DNA of 36,211 nucleotides, taken from NCBI RefSeq assembly GCF_000153345.1, contig NZ_CH724125.1, positions 717,611 through 753,821 of the forward strand. The letters run 5' to 3'. The position numbers and the translations under genes are program-made. Shown piece by piece: positions 16,676 through 24,769 of this stretch; positions within the stretch are counted from its first letter, which is position 1; every line of letters starts with the position of its first letter. Source of the stretch: Neptuniibacter caesariensis. GTDB lineage: Bacteria > Pseudomonadota > Gammaproteobacteria > Pseudomonadales > Balneatricaceae. The notes beneath the pieces are model-generated. The model was given only the letters and a program-made list of their open reading frames with translations. It was not told the origin of the DNA and ran no database searches.

Positions 16676-16944
16676 TAAGGAACCTGCGAATAAGTCTAAT
16701 GCTTTCTCAGTGGGCTGTAGAACGTCCATATGCGAGAAAGGCAGTGCCGCGAAATGTCTGGACCTTTTCAAACTGACTGACAAAGCAGATGGCCGTTTTA
16801 AAGCCCACCCTATGGGGCTTACAGAGTAAACGAATCGCTTTGTTAATAATTTTCGCCAGGCAACCAGCATGACTGTAATTATTGCCTCGCGCTTCATTTG
16901 CTCTGTAAGCCTGAGGCGCATCGGACTTGTTCGTAGGTTCCTTA
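16676..16944. mobile_element. 269-bp MITE-like element with terminal and nested inverted repeats
   Basis: The ends (16676-16696 and 16924-16944) are 21-base inverted repeats differing at two positions. They begin TAAGGAACC and end GGTTCCTTA, so TA occurs at both borders, as expected if a TA target was duplicated. A second pair inside (16816-16838 and 16889-16911) matches in 20 of 23 bases. No transposase is recognisable; a minus-strand frame stays open across it but looks like no family I know. The element ends two bases before the TAGGAG ribosome site of the next gene. Confidence 0.65.
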
Positions 16945-16958
16945 ATAGGAGATTTAAA

Positions 16959-17603
16959 GTGGGATCGATTCTGGCTTTTCTAATGCTTGCCATTCTGATT
17001 TTGGTACTGTTTTTCTATCTGCGCCGCAATAAGTTTCGCCACAGAATCAAGCTTATCGATTCCTACCGTTTTCCAAATCGGCTCAATGAAGCAATTAAGA
17101 AACGATATCCACATCTGACAGAGCAGGATGTTGATAGGGTAATCATTGGGCTGAGAGAATACTTTCAGATATCGCTGATGGCGCGAAAGCGAATGGTGGC
17201 GATGCCTTCACAGGTAGTGGACCTTGCCTGGCATGAATTTATTCTTTTTACCCGTCATTACGAGGCGTTTTGTAAGCATGCTTTGGGAAGGTTTCTCCAT
17301 CATACCCCTGCTGAAGCGATGCGAAGCCCAACAGATGCCCAAGAGGGGATTAAGCGTGCCTGGCGTTTATCCTGTCAGCGGGAAGGGATTGATCCACACA
17401 AGCCTAATCGTCTACCCCTGCTGTTTGCTTTAGATTCTGAACTCAAGATAGATGATGGCTTTAACTACAAGTTGGATTGCAAGGCGCTACAAGACAATGG
17501 TTACTGCGCCAGCCATATAGGGTGTGGCGGTGGATGCAGTGGCGGTTGTGGCGGCGATTCAAGCTCCGATTCCGGCTGTGGGGGAGGTTGCGGCGGAGAC
17601 TAG
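16959..17603 (+). CDS. GRDP-like membrane protein with Gly/Cys-rich tail
   Basis: A 214-residue protein of unknown function. The start is fixed by TAGGAG at 16946-16951, seven bases before a GTG at 16959; an ATG at 16869 would run through the repeat element and has no ribosome site. Residues about 3-20 are a membrane helix, residues about 30-130 resemble the glycine-rich-domain-protein (GRDP-like) family with VDLAWHEFILFTRHYEAFC and GRFLHHTP, and the last 27 residues are almost only Gly, Cys, Ser and Asp (GCGGGCSGGCGG). The tail may bind metal or be disulfide-linked. It converges on the NlpC/P60 gene, six bases apart. Confidence 0.8.
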   Translation: MGSILAFLMLAILILVLFFYLRRNKFRHRIKLIDSYRFPNRLNEAIKKRYPHLTEQDVDRVIIGLREYFQISLMARKRMVAMPSQVVDLAWHEFILFTRHYEAFCKHALGRFLHHTPAEAMRSPTDAQEGIKRAWRLSCQREGIDPHKPNRLPLLFALDSELKIDDGFNYKLDCKALQDNGYCASHIGCGGGCSGGCGGDSSSDSGCGGGCGGD

Positions 17604-17609
17604 CGATCA

Positions 17610-18086
17610 TTACTCCAAAGGCACTCTTCGTGCAGTCCAGTAGTGTTTAGCCCAATAGGGATTACTGAGTTTACTGAGCATAACGCCGCGGCTGGTTGAT
17701 GCATGCAGAAATATATCATCTTCAAGATAGATGCCTACATGGCGTTGCTTATTGCCACCCGTTTTAAAAAAGACTAAATCTCCAGGTTTTAATGAGTGCT
17801 TGCTTACGGCTGTGCCTAGGCTGACCTGATGGGCTGTCGTTCTGGGCAGGGAGCGGTTAAAGCGTTGGGCAAAAGTGATTTGGGTGAAGCCAGAACAATC
17901 TACGCCGCCCTTGCTATTTCCACCGAGCTTATAAGGTGTACCTTGCCACTCATTATGTTGTGCCAGAAGTCTTTGCGTTACCGTCGATGAGGATTCGATA
18001 TTAAGGTTCTGTCTGGGTTTTTCGGAGGTTCCGGCACAACCAGCCAGGAAGATACTCATGCAGAAAGCTATCCATAATCGATTCAT
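17610..18086 (-). CDS. NlpC/P60-family lipoprotein, peptidoglycan endopeptidase
   Basis: A 158-residue lipoprotein. The signal sequence ends in lipobox LAGC with Cys17 as the lipid site; Ala at the next position suggests outer-membrane sorting. The NlpC/P60 domain covers about residues 38-155, with catalytic Cys64 in VDCSGF, His116 in RHVGIYLED and His128 in FLHAS as the polar third residue. The family cuts peptide links in murein, and close relatives are the MepS/NlpC endopeptidases needed for wall growth. A strong GGAGGAAAGG ribosome site precedes the ATG. It converges with the GRDP-like gene, and its upstream region contains the 58-bp repeat element. Substrate among murein crosslinks is not evident. 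Confidence 0.9.
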   Translation of the reverse strand: MNRLWIAFCMSIFLAGCAGTSEKPRQNLNIESSSTVTQRLLAQHNEWQGTPYKLGGNSKGGVDCSGFTQITFAQRFNRSLPRTTAHQVSLGTAVSKHSLKPGDLVFFKTGGNKQRHVGIYLEDDIFLHASTSRGVMLSKLSNPYWAKHYWTARRVPLE

Positions 18087-18194
18087 TACCTTTCCTCCAC
18101 CAACTCCATTTTTAATGGTTTGCCACGGCTACTCAATTTAATCGGGCTTTGTAGCTTGCGATCAGTATAACCCCAACTAATATTTACAGAAGAT

Positions 18195-18252
18195 TAAGGA
18201 ACATGCGAGTAAGTCTCGTGGTTTCGCAATGTGCTTGTGCGCAGTTTCCTTA
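18195..18252. repeat. 58-bp mini-element of the same repeat family
   Basis: The left end (18195-18215) matches the 269-bp element's left end at 19 of 21 bases, and the right end, read in reverse from 18252, matches it at 16 of 21. It starts TAAGG and ends CCTTA, with nothing but a short loop between, so it could fold into one long hairpin. It lies in the 301-bp gap between the NlpC/P60 gene and rapA. Confidence 0.6.
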
Positions 18253-18322
18253 GTGCATAACCAGCTAGATTGGTTATAAACGTGATAGCGCTTCCTGGGA
18301 TAAAAAATAACGGTAAAAGGGT

Positions 18323-18351
18323 TTGGCTTTCATCTTATAAGTCCCTATTAT
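18323..18351 (+). promoter_or_regulatory. Sigma70 promoter for rapA
   Basis: TTGGCT, 17 bases, TATTAT: four of six and five of six consensus bases at ideal spacing, 36 bases before the rapA ATG. Confidence 0.6.
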
Positions 18352-18387
18352 GCGCAGCTCTTTTTTGATCGACTAAGCGAAAGATTA

Positions 18388-21261
18388 ATGACCGAAGAAT
18401 TCCAGATAGGCCAGCGCTGGTACAGCTATACTGAGGCAGAGCTTGGTTTGGGGGTAGTTACTGAACTGTTAAATCGTCGAGTAACTATCCTTTTCCCTGC
18501 GACGGGTGAAGAGCGAACTTACGCTCAGAATAACGCACCTTTAAGTCGTATTGTTTATCCGATAGGTGATCAGATTCGTGATGATGAAGGTTTAACTATC
18601 ACCGTCACTGAGCACGAGGAAAGCAAGGGATGTGTTATCTATATCGGCTTAGATGATCAGGAACGCGAACAGATAATTCATGAAGCTTCGCTTGAGAGTG
18701 CTGTGCACTTCAGTAAGCCATATGAACGCTTATTCGCTGGGCAGATCGATAAGTTAAGAGATTTTGAGCTTCGTCAGGAGACGGTCAAGTTCCAGCATCA
18801 ACATCGTAATTCAGCAGCTTATGGTCTTATGGGGCCAAGGGTGCAATTTTTACCTCATCAGTTTTATATCGCTTCTGAAGTAGGCAAGCGCTCAGCGCCG
18901 CGTGTCCTGCTGGCCGATGAGGTAGGCTTAGGTAAAACGATTGAGGCGGGGCTGATTCTTCATCAGCAGCTCATTCTGGGGTTGACCAAACGAGCGCTAA
19001 TTGTTGTCCCAGATAGCCTGATTCATCAATGGCTTGTTGAGATGTTGCGTCGCTTTAATCTTTTATTCTCCATTATCGATGAAGGGCGTTGTGCCGATGC
19101 AGAGGGTAACCCTTTTGAGTCGGCTCAATTGGTCTTGTCGCCACTCTCTCTTTTCACGCGTGATGACAAACATCTGGAACAGGCCAAGGAAGCGGGTTGG
19201 GACCTTCTTATCGTCGATGAAGCGCATCATCTTGGTTGGAGTGAAGAGGGTGCTAGTCACAGCTATCGCTGTATAGAACAGTTAGCTTTAGATACAGCAG
19301 GTCTGCTATTACTGACAGCAACTCCTGAACAGCTGGGCATCGAGAGCCACTTTGCGCGACTTCGCTTGCTAGATCCGGATCGTTATTACGATCTGGAAAA
19401 GTTTGTGCAGGAAGAGAAAGACTTCAAATGTGTTAATCAACTCATAGAACAGTTACAGCAGCCTGAGAATTGGCAAGAAGCGCTTTCTGATAAAGTATTT
19501 ACGGATCTGTTACATCGTTATCTGGGCGATCAGGCGGCTGTGGAGCTGGAGCAGCATCTGGATGAGGAGCCTGAGCAGCAGGCTCTGTTGATAGAGAAAA
19601 CAGTTAATAACTTGTTGGATCAGCATGGTACAGGACGTGTCTTGTTCCGTAACACCCGAGACAGCGTTCAGGGCTTCCCCGAGCGTGTGCTGACCACTTA
19701 TCCATTGGAAATGCCTGCCGCTTATAGAGAACAAATGGCTGAAGCCAGCATGGAAAAGCAGCTTCACCCAGAGACACTGATTGCTGATGGTGTAGGCTCT
19801 GCATGGTTGCTGGAGGATAACCGGGCTGACTGGATTATTAAGTGGTTAGAAGACCACCGTAATGACAAAGTCCTGATCATTTGCGCGCATGCGCAAACCG
19901 CCATCACCCTGGAAAAGCAGCTGCGTTTGTTTGAGGGTAAGCGTACTGCTCTTTTCCATGAAGGAATGAGTCTGTTAGAGCGTGACAGAGCTGCGGCTTA
20001 TTTTGCTGACCCAGAGGAAGGAGCACAGCTTCTTATCTGCTCAGAAATAGGTAGCGAGGGGCGCAATTTCCAGTTTGCTCATCATATGGTGATGTTCGAT
20101 CTACCGTTGAACCCCGATCTTCTGGAGCAGCGCATAGGGCGACTGGATCGTATCGGTCAGGTACGAGATGTCAATATCCATGTGCCTTTCTTCACCGGAA
20201 GTGCTCAGGAAGTGCTGCTCAAGTGGTATGCGGAAGGCTTAAGTGCGTTCCAGCAGGTCTGTCCTACTGGTCAGGCAATGATGCAGAAGTTTGCGGCTGA
20301 GCTTCATCAGTGTATGGAAGCCCCTGAAGATACCGCTGCAGTCGCATCATTAATCACTGATACGTCACTTGCGCAGCAGGAATTATTGGCTGAATTACAA
20401 GAAGGACGCGACCGTCTGTTGGAGCTTAATTCCTGTAAACCAGAGAAAGCAGAAGTGCTAATGGAAGCCTTGGAAGAGGATAGCAATAGTTCTCAGCTAG
20501 CTTCCTATATGGGACGGATTTTTGATCATTTTGGTGTGGAACAGGAAACTACAGGTTTAGCCGGTGTGGTTCTTCATCCTGGCGATCACATGCTGAACGC
20601 GCATTTTCCTGGCCTTCCTGAAGATGGAATGACGGCTACCTTCCAGCGTAGTGAAGCCCTCTCCAGAGAAGATATGCAGTTCCTGAGTTGGGAGCACCCA
20701 ATGGTCTCAGGTTCGATGGAGATGATGCTTGAGGGAAGTTACGGTAGTTCAACACTGTGTACAATGAAGTTATTGCCGTTGAAGGCCGGAAGCTTATTGG
20801 TAGAGGCTATTTTCAGAATTCAGTCTATTTCTGATTCAAGCCTGAACCTGCAGTGCTTCCTTCCGGAAGCGTGCGTTCGTAAAGTCCTGGATAGTAATGG
20901 CAACGATCTTACAGGTGTTATCACCGAGCAACACTTCGCTTCATTGGGTAAGCGAGTCGGTAAAAGTGTTGCTTACAATCTGGTCAAACATACCAGAGAG
21001 GAGATTGGGCAACTGGCTACCCAAATGGAAAACCAGGTCGTTGATCTCGAAGTGGAGCTGTTGAATCAGGCAAGACAGCAGGTTACCGATGAGTACCAGA
21101 TTGAGAAAGAAAGGCTGGTAGCGCTTTCAAAAGTAAACCCGAATATACGTCAGGATGAGATTGATGCATTGATCCAGCAGGAAGCGCGGCTTCATGATGC
21201 ATTAGATGATGCCGCCCTTAAGATGGATTCTATTCGTGTCGCGGTTGTAACCCACGAATAA
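18388..21261 (+). CDS. rapA: RNA polymerase-associated ATPase RapA
   Basis: A 957-residue SWI2/SNF2 ATPase, close to the 968 of Escherichia coli. The two N-terminal Tudor-like domains (residues 1-105) begin FQIGQRWYSYTEAELGLG. The motor has Walker A LADEVGLGKTIEAG with Lys183, a DEAH box (VDEAHHL near 280), LLTATPEQLG, and the helicase C-terminal motifs EIGSEGRNFQFA and QRIGRLDRIGQ around 555-590. The C-terminal domains contain ALSREDMQFLSWEHPMV. RapA binds RNA polymerase and recycles it from stalled or post-termination complexes. It is a single-gene unit with its own promoter and terminator. Confidence 0.97.
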   Translation: MTEEFQIGQRWYSYTEAELGLGVVTELLNRRVTILFPATGEERTYAQNNAPLSRIVYPIGDQIRDDEGLTITVTEHEESKGCVIYIGLDDQEREQIIHEASLESAVHFSKPYERLFAGQIDKLRDFELRQETVKFQHQHRNSAAYGLMGPRVQFLPHQFYIASEVGKRSAPRVLLADEVGLGKTIEAGLILHQQLILGLTKRALIVVPDSLIHQWLVEMLRRFNLLFSIIDEGRCADAEGNPFESAQLVLSPLSLFTRDDKHLEQAKEAGWDLLIVDEAHHLGWSEEGASHSYRCIEQLALDTAGLLLLTATPEQLGIESHFARLRLLDPDRYYDLEKFVQEEKDFKCVNQLIEQLQQPENWQEALSDKVFTDLLHRYLGDQAAVELEQHLDEEPEQQALLIEKTVNNLLDQHGTGRVLFRNTRDSVQGFPERVLTTYPLEMPAAYREQMAEASMEKQLHPETLIADGVGSAWLLEDNRADWIIKWLEDHRNDKVLIICAHAQTAITLEKQLRLFEGKRTALFHEGMSLLERDRAAAYFADPEEGAQLLICSEIGSEGRNFQFAHHMVMFDLPLNPDLLEQRIGRLDRIGQVRDVNIHVPFFTGSAQEVLLKWYAEGLSAFQQVCPTGQAMMQKFAAELHQCMEAPEDTAAVASLITDTSLAQQELLAELQEGRDRLLELNSCKPEKAEVLMEALEEDSNSSQLASYMGRIFDHFGVEQETTGLAGVVLHPGDHMLNAHFPGLPEDGMTATFQRSEALSREDMQFLSWEHPMVSGSMEMMLEGSYGSSTLCTMKLLPLKAGSLLVEAIFRIQSISDSSLNLQCFLPEACVRKVLDSNGNDLTGVITEQHFASLGKRVGKSVAYNLVKHTREEIGQLATQMENQVVDLEVELLNQARQQVTDEYQIEKERLVALSKVNPNIRQDEIDALIQQEARLHDALDDAALKMDSIRVAVVTHE

Positions 21262-21281
21262 CCTTTTTTACTTTCAATACT

Positions 21282-21307
21282 AAAAGCCCCTGTTCAGGGG
21301 CTTTTTT
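21282..21307 (+). terminator. Terminator after rapA
   Basis: AAAAGCCCCTG and CAGGGGCTTTT form an 11-base stem with a TT loop, followed by T residues. It starts 20 bases past the rapA stop. Confidence 0.9.
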
Positions 21308-21457
21308 ATTATTCAAATGATGTTTTATTTCTACATTAAATCTAGCAAAACTTGATGCTGAGCAATTTTCCTTGCTGATCAGTGCATTAGAATGGCCCGA
21401 TCAAAGCGGGTAATCGGTCGGAAAGCCTCACCGCTCATACTTAACCAAGGAGGGGAT

Positions 21458-23053
21458 ATGATAAACGCCATATCTAACCTGATAGACAAAACCTTACGTA
21501 CCTTAGGCTGTAAGACGATTAACAGCCAGTTCACCCTGTCATATGCGCTGATTTTCCTCCTTGCCGCTTCTTCTGGTATTAGCCTCTATTTCAGTATGGC
21601 GATCAACCCGCAAACGATAAATATGGCTGGACGGCAGCGAATGCTGAGCCAGAAAATTGCTAAAGAGGCATTACTGGTTGCGGCTCAGGTTGAACAGCAA
21701 TCAACGCTCAAGAAAACAATGGAGCTCTTTGAGTCATCGCATAAGAAAATCATGCTGGGTAATGAAGAGTTAGGCATGAATGCAATTAAAGACTCTGAAA
21801 TTCTCAAGCAGATGCAGCATGTAGAAACCTTGTGGGCAACCTACAAGGGGGTTATCGAATCGCACATTACTCAACCCTCAGAAAGTACAACGCTAGATAT
21901 AATGAAACAGTCGCCTGTTGTTCTGAAAGAGATGAATAAAGCGGTTGTGATGATGACCAACAAGGCCAGTGATACCAACATGCAGCAGCTAATGATCGCT
22001 TTAGTTTGTGTGCTGGGAATTCTCTTGCTGGTGGTGTTTGGGCGTATCTTTGGTTTGCGGATCTTAATGGATAATATCCGCCGCTTGAATGCCCGTATGA
22101 GTGAGGTGGGTGAAGGAAACTTCTCGCATCGCTTTAATATTACTCATACCGATAATGAGATCGGCCAAATGTTCCTCGCGTACAATAATATGTTGGATCA
22201 CGTGGGACAGCTGCTTCAAACCGTCCAGACGGTTGCGAAGAATACGGAGATCCATGTTAGCAATGTTGTTAAGGCAACGTCTGATGCCAGTATGGGCGTT
22301 GGGCGGCAGTATGAGGATATCGAGCTGGTTGCGGCTGCAATGACAGAGATGAGTGCAACTGTTCAGGAGGTTGCTAATAATGCTCAGGAAGCCGAACTGG
22401 CTGCTCAGGAAACTGATGGGCACGCGAAAGACGGTGGCACTGTCGTGGGTAGATCAGAGTCTGAAGCGCAAAAAATGGTCACCATGCTCAATGAAACCGC
22501 TTCAATGTTGTCTGAATTAGAAGAGGAAAGCCAGGCAGTTGGTAATGTCACATCCGTAATCACGGGTATTGCTGAGCAAACTAATTTGCTTGCTTTGAAT
22601 GCTGCAATCGAGGCTGCACGTGCTGGCGATCAGGGGCGTGGGTTTGCCGTAGTGGCAGATGAGGTAAGAACCTTAGCCCAGCGCACTCAGCAATCTACCC
22701 GGGAGATTCAGGATATTATTGAGCGTCTGCAGAGCAAAGCAGAATCTGCCGTTTCATCAATGGGCGAGAGTACAGAGCTTGCAGGTAAAAGTAGTGAGCT
22801 GGCTAATTCCGCTGCGTCTGTACTGGATCAGATTATCTGTTCGACGAATACTATTTCGTCAATGAACACCATGATATCCACTGCTGCAGAACAACAGTCG
22901 GCGGTTGCCACAGATATTGACCAGCGGGTCGTAAACATCTCTGATATAGCGGGGCAGACTAAGCGAGATACTGAGAAAGTCGTGGAAGCGACAGATCTGA
23001 TTCGTAAAGAAGCGCACGAACTCAATCAGTTGGTTATGAAGTTTCAGTTATAA
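21458..23053 (+). CDS. Methyl-accepting chemotaxis protein with PilJ-type sensor
   Basis: A 531-residue receptor. I start it at ATG 21458, which has a near-perfect AAGGAGGGG ribosome site; the frame opens further upstream at 21392 without one. Membrane helices are near residues 24-46 and 178-198. The periplasmic part carries [19 protein letters not shown], the mark of the PilJ_N / type IV pilus methyl-accepting family also seen near nitrate sensors. A HAMP domain follows, then the signalling tip [32 protein letters not shown]. No CheR-tethering pentapeptide ends the protein. It signals to a CheA-CheW array, either flagellar or pilus type. It is not clustered with other chemotaxis genes. Confidence 0.93.
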   Translation: MINAISNLIDKTLRTLGCKTINSQFTLSYALIFLLAASSGISLYFSMAINPQTINMAGRQRMLSQKIAKEALLVAAQVEQQSTLKKTMELFESSHKKIMLGNEELGMNAIKDSEILKQMQHVETLWATYKGVIESHITQPSESTTLDIMKQSPVVLKEMNKAVVMMTNKASDTNMQQLMIALVCVLGILLLVVFGRIFGLRILMDNIRRLNARMSEVGEGNFSHRFNITHTDNEIGQMFLAYNNMLDHVGQLLQTVQTVAKNTEIHVSNVVKATSDASMGVGRQYEDIELVAAAMTEMSATVQEVANNAQEAELAAQETDGHAKDGGTVVGRSESEAQKMVTMLNETASMLSELEEESQAVGNVTSVITGIAEQTNLLALNAAIEAARAGDQGRGFAVVADEVRTLAQRTQQSTREIQDIIERLQSKAESAVSSMGESTELAGKSSELANSAASVLDQIICSTNTISSMNTMISTAAEQQSAVATDIDQRVVNISDIAGQTKRDTEKVVEATDLIRKEAHELNQLVMKFQL

Positions 23054-23061
23054 GTTTAAAG

Positions 23062-23095
23062 AAGCGCCGCCAGAGGGATAACGGTGGCGCTTTAT
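23062..23095. terminator. Bidirectional terminator between the receptor gene and bcp
   Basis: AAGCGCCGCC (23062-23071) pairs with GGTGGCGCTT (23083-23092) with one G-T pair, flanked by AAA on one side and TTTATT on the other. It serves two convergent genes. Confidence 0.75.
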
Positions 23096-23109
23096 TGTAC
23101 AGGCTTAAA

Positions 23110-23583
23110 TTACGCGTTTAAGCTTTGAACGGCCTCAAGAACTTCTTCAACGTGCCCCTTTACCTTAACGGTGCGCCATTCTTTCCGTAAAATACCTTCT
23201 GCGTCGATAAGGAAGGTCGAACGGTCAATCCCCATATATTCCCGACCGTAATTTTTCTTCAGCTTAATCACATCAAAAATTTTACAAAGCTCTTCGTCAG
23301 GATCACTGATCAGTTCAAATGGGAAGGATTGCTTGGCTTTGAAATTTTCGTGAGCGCGAAGTCCATCACGCGATACGCCAAAAATTACCGTATTTGCTGC
23401 TTCGAACTTCTCGATGTTGTCGCGGAAATTCTGTCCTTCGGTTGTGCAGCCTGGCGTACTATCCTTTGGATAGAAGTAGATCACTACATTTTTTCCCGCT
23501 AGATCATCAAGGTTAACAGTCACCTCACTGGTGGCTTGTGCGGTGAAAGAGGGTACTTTTTGGTCAATAGCGACTGTGCTCAT
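23110..23583 (-). CDS. bcp: Thioredoxin-dependent peroxiredoxin Bcp/PrxQ
   Basis: A 157-residue peroxiredoxin that reduces hydrogen and organic peroxides. The peroxidatic Cys46 lies in YPKDSTPGCTTEG. Escherichia coli Bcp has a second Cys five residues on; here that position is Gln51. Another Cys, Cys100 in DEELCKIF, is conserved with the enterobacterial protein and could act as the resolving Cys, as in PrxQ enzymes that use the helix-3 position, or a separate thiol could resolve it. It diverges from dapA across 299 bp, a known order in gammaproteobacteria except that gcvR, often between them, is missing. A perfect palindrome sits 42 bases before its start. Confidence 0.94.
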   Translation of the reverse strand: MSTVAIDQKVPSFTAQATSEVTVNLDDLAGKNVVIYFYPKDSTPGCTTEGQNFRDNIEKFEAANTVIFGVSRDGLRAHENFKAKQSFPFELISDPDEELCKIFDVIKLKKNYGREYMGIDRSTFLIDAEGILRKEWRTVKVKGHVEEVLEAVQSLNA

Positions 23584-23624
23584 AATAAATCCTTAGTGAA
23601 GATGGCTACTCAACAAAGTGTAAA

Positions 23625-23654
23625 ATCGTATAGAATAACGACCCTCTATACGAT
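23625..23654. promoter_or_regulatory. Perfect 10-base inverted repeat upstream of bcp
   Basis: ATCGTATAGA (23625-23634) and TCTATACGAT (23645-23654) are exact complements with a ten-base spacer, so the half-sites are about two helical turns apart. A further CGATA/TATCG pair overlaps its right arm (23651-23665). The shape suggests an operator for a dimeric regulator controlling bcp, dapA or both. I do not recognise the regulator. The rest of the gap to 23882 holds no gene. Confidence 0.55.
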
Positions 23655-23702
23655 ACCAGATATCGTTTGGATTATAAGTAGAGTGCTTTCTCAGATCTGA
23701 AT

Positions 23703-23731
23703 TTGATTTGCAGCCAGGTGCTCAATTAATA
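23703..23731 (+). promoter_or_regulatory. Possible sigma70 promoter for dapA
   Basis: TTGATT, 17 bases, TTAATA. The match is moderate and the leader would be about 145 bases. Confidence 0.3.
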
Positions 23732-23882
23732 AATATGATCCAGGTGTGGAGCTGGCTTTAGCAAAAAATTAATAGTTTCAGATAGCTAGAGCCAGATAAG
23801 TAGTGTTTTAAGGTTGTAATAAGCGATTGGGCAGAGTAGTTTTGTCCTTTGCTAAACCTATTTGAATCTCATGGAGAATAAA

Positions 23883-24758
23883 ATGATTACTGGCAGCATT
23901 GTTGCTCTTGTTACCCCTATGCAATCTAACGGCGATGTCGATTGGGAAAATCTCGACAAACTTGTAGATATGCATTTGGATAAGGGCACAGATTCTATCG
24001 TTGCAGTGGGCACAACAGGTGAGTCCGCGACTTTAAACTGCGATGAGCACTGTCAGGTCATTAAACGTGTAGTTGATCGTGTTGCTGGTCGGATTCCGGT
24101 TATTGCAGGTACTGGCGCAAACTCAACAAGCGAAGCGATAGAGCTTACTGAAGAAGCAAAGAAAGTGGGTGCAGATGCCTGTCTGTTAGTTACGCCTTAC
24201 TACAACAAGCCAACTCAGGAAGGGCTTTATCAGCACTTTAAAGCGATTGCTGAAGCCGTTGATATTCCTCAGATCCTATATAATGTTCCGGGTCGTACTG
24301 CATGTGATATGCAGACTGAAACGGTAGTTCGTTTGGCTGAGATCGATAACATTATTGGTATTAAAGAAGCGACAGGTGATGTAGAGCGCGGCATCGATTT
24401 GGTGAAGCGTGTACCTGAAGATTTCGCAGTTTATTCCGGCGACGACCCTACGGCTGTAGAGCTAATTTTGGGTGGCGGTAAAGGTAATATCTCTGTCACT
24501 GCAAACGTTGCTCCTGCGGAGATGTCTAATCTGTGTGAACTTGCACTGGCGGGTAAGGCAGATGAAGCGCGTGCACTAAATGATCGTCTGATGCCATTAC
24601 ATGAGAAACTTTTCGTTGAGGCTAATCCTATCCCTGTAAAATGGGCTTTAGCTGATATGGGCCTCATGGGACTGGGTATTCGTTTGCCTCTCACTGTTTT
24701 AGCAGATGAATACCATGAAGTAGTACGTGAAGCTTTGCGTAGCAGCGAAATTATCTAA
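23883..24758 (+). CDS. dapA: 4-hydroxy-tetrahydrodipicolinate synthase
   Basis: A 291-residue TIM-barrel enzyme that condenses pyruvate with aspartate semialdehyde, the first step of the diaminopimelate and lysine branch. All known active-site residues are present at Escherichia coli positions: Schiff-base Lys161 (GIKEATGD), Tyr133 (LYNVPGRT), Thr44-Thr45 (VGTTGES), Tyr107 and Arg138. I start at ATG 23883, six bases after GGAG, which gives the standard [13 protein letters not shown]; a TTG at 23862 would add seven residues. It is followed 11 bases later by bamC, the conserved gammaproteobacterial pairing. Confidence 0.96.
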   Translation: MITGSIVALVTPMQSNGDVDWENLDKLVDMHLDKGTDSIVAVGTTGESATLNCDEHCQVIKRVVDRVAGRIPVIAGTGANSTSEAIELTEEAKKVGADACLLVTPYYNKPTQEGLYQHFKAIAEAVDIPQILYNVPGRTACDMQTETVVRLAEIDNIIGIKEATGDVERGIDLVKRVPEDFAVYSGDDPTAVELILGGGKGNISVTANVAPAEMSNLCELALAGKADEARALNDRLMPLHEKLFVEANPIPVKWALADMGLMGLGIRLPLTVLADEYHEVVREALRSSEII

Positions 24759-24769
24759 GCGACTGAATA

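Noticed and set aside
16625-16993. Minus-strand frame of 122 codons across the 269-bp element
   Set aside because: It runs through both inverted repeats and the hairpin after lhgO, with composition unlike a transposase; I treat it as a chance frame in a repeat.
21356-21400. Flagellar sigma28 promoter for the chemoreceptor
   Set aside because: A TAAA with a GCTGAGCA box matches only about five of eight -10 bases with imperfect spacing; not convincing.
21385-21457. Possible cyclic di-GMP (GEMM) riboswitch in the leader of the chemoreceptor gene
   Set aside because: GGAAAGCCTCACCG looks faintly like the GEMM core, but the first conserved strand and the required pairings are absent; only a simple CCGAT/ATCGG hairpin is seen.
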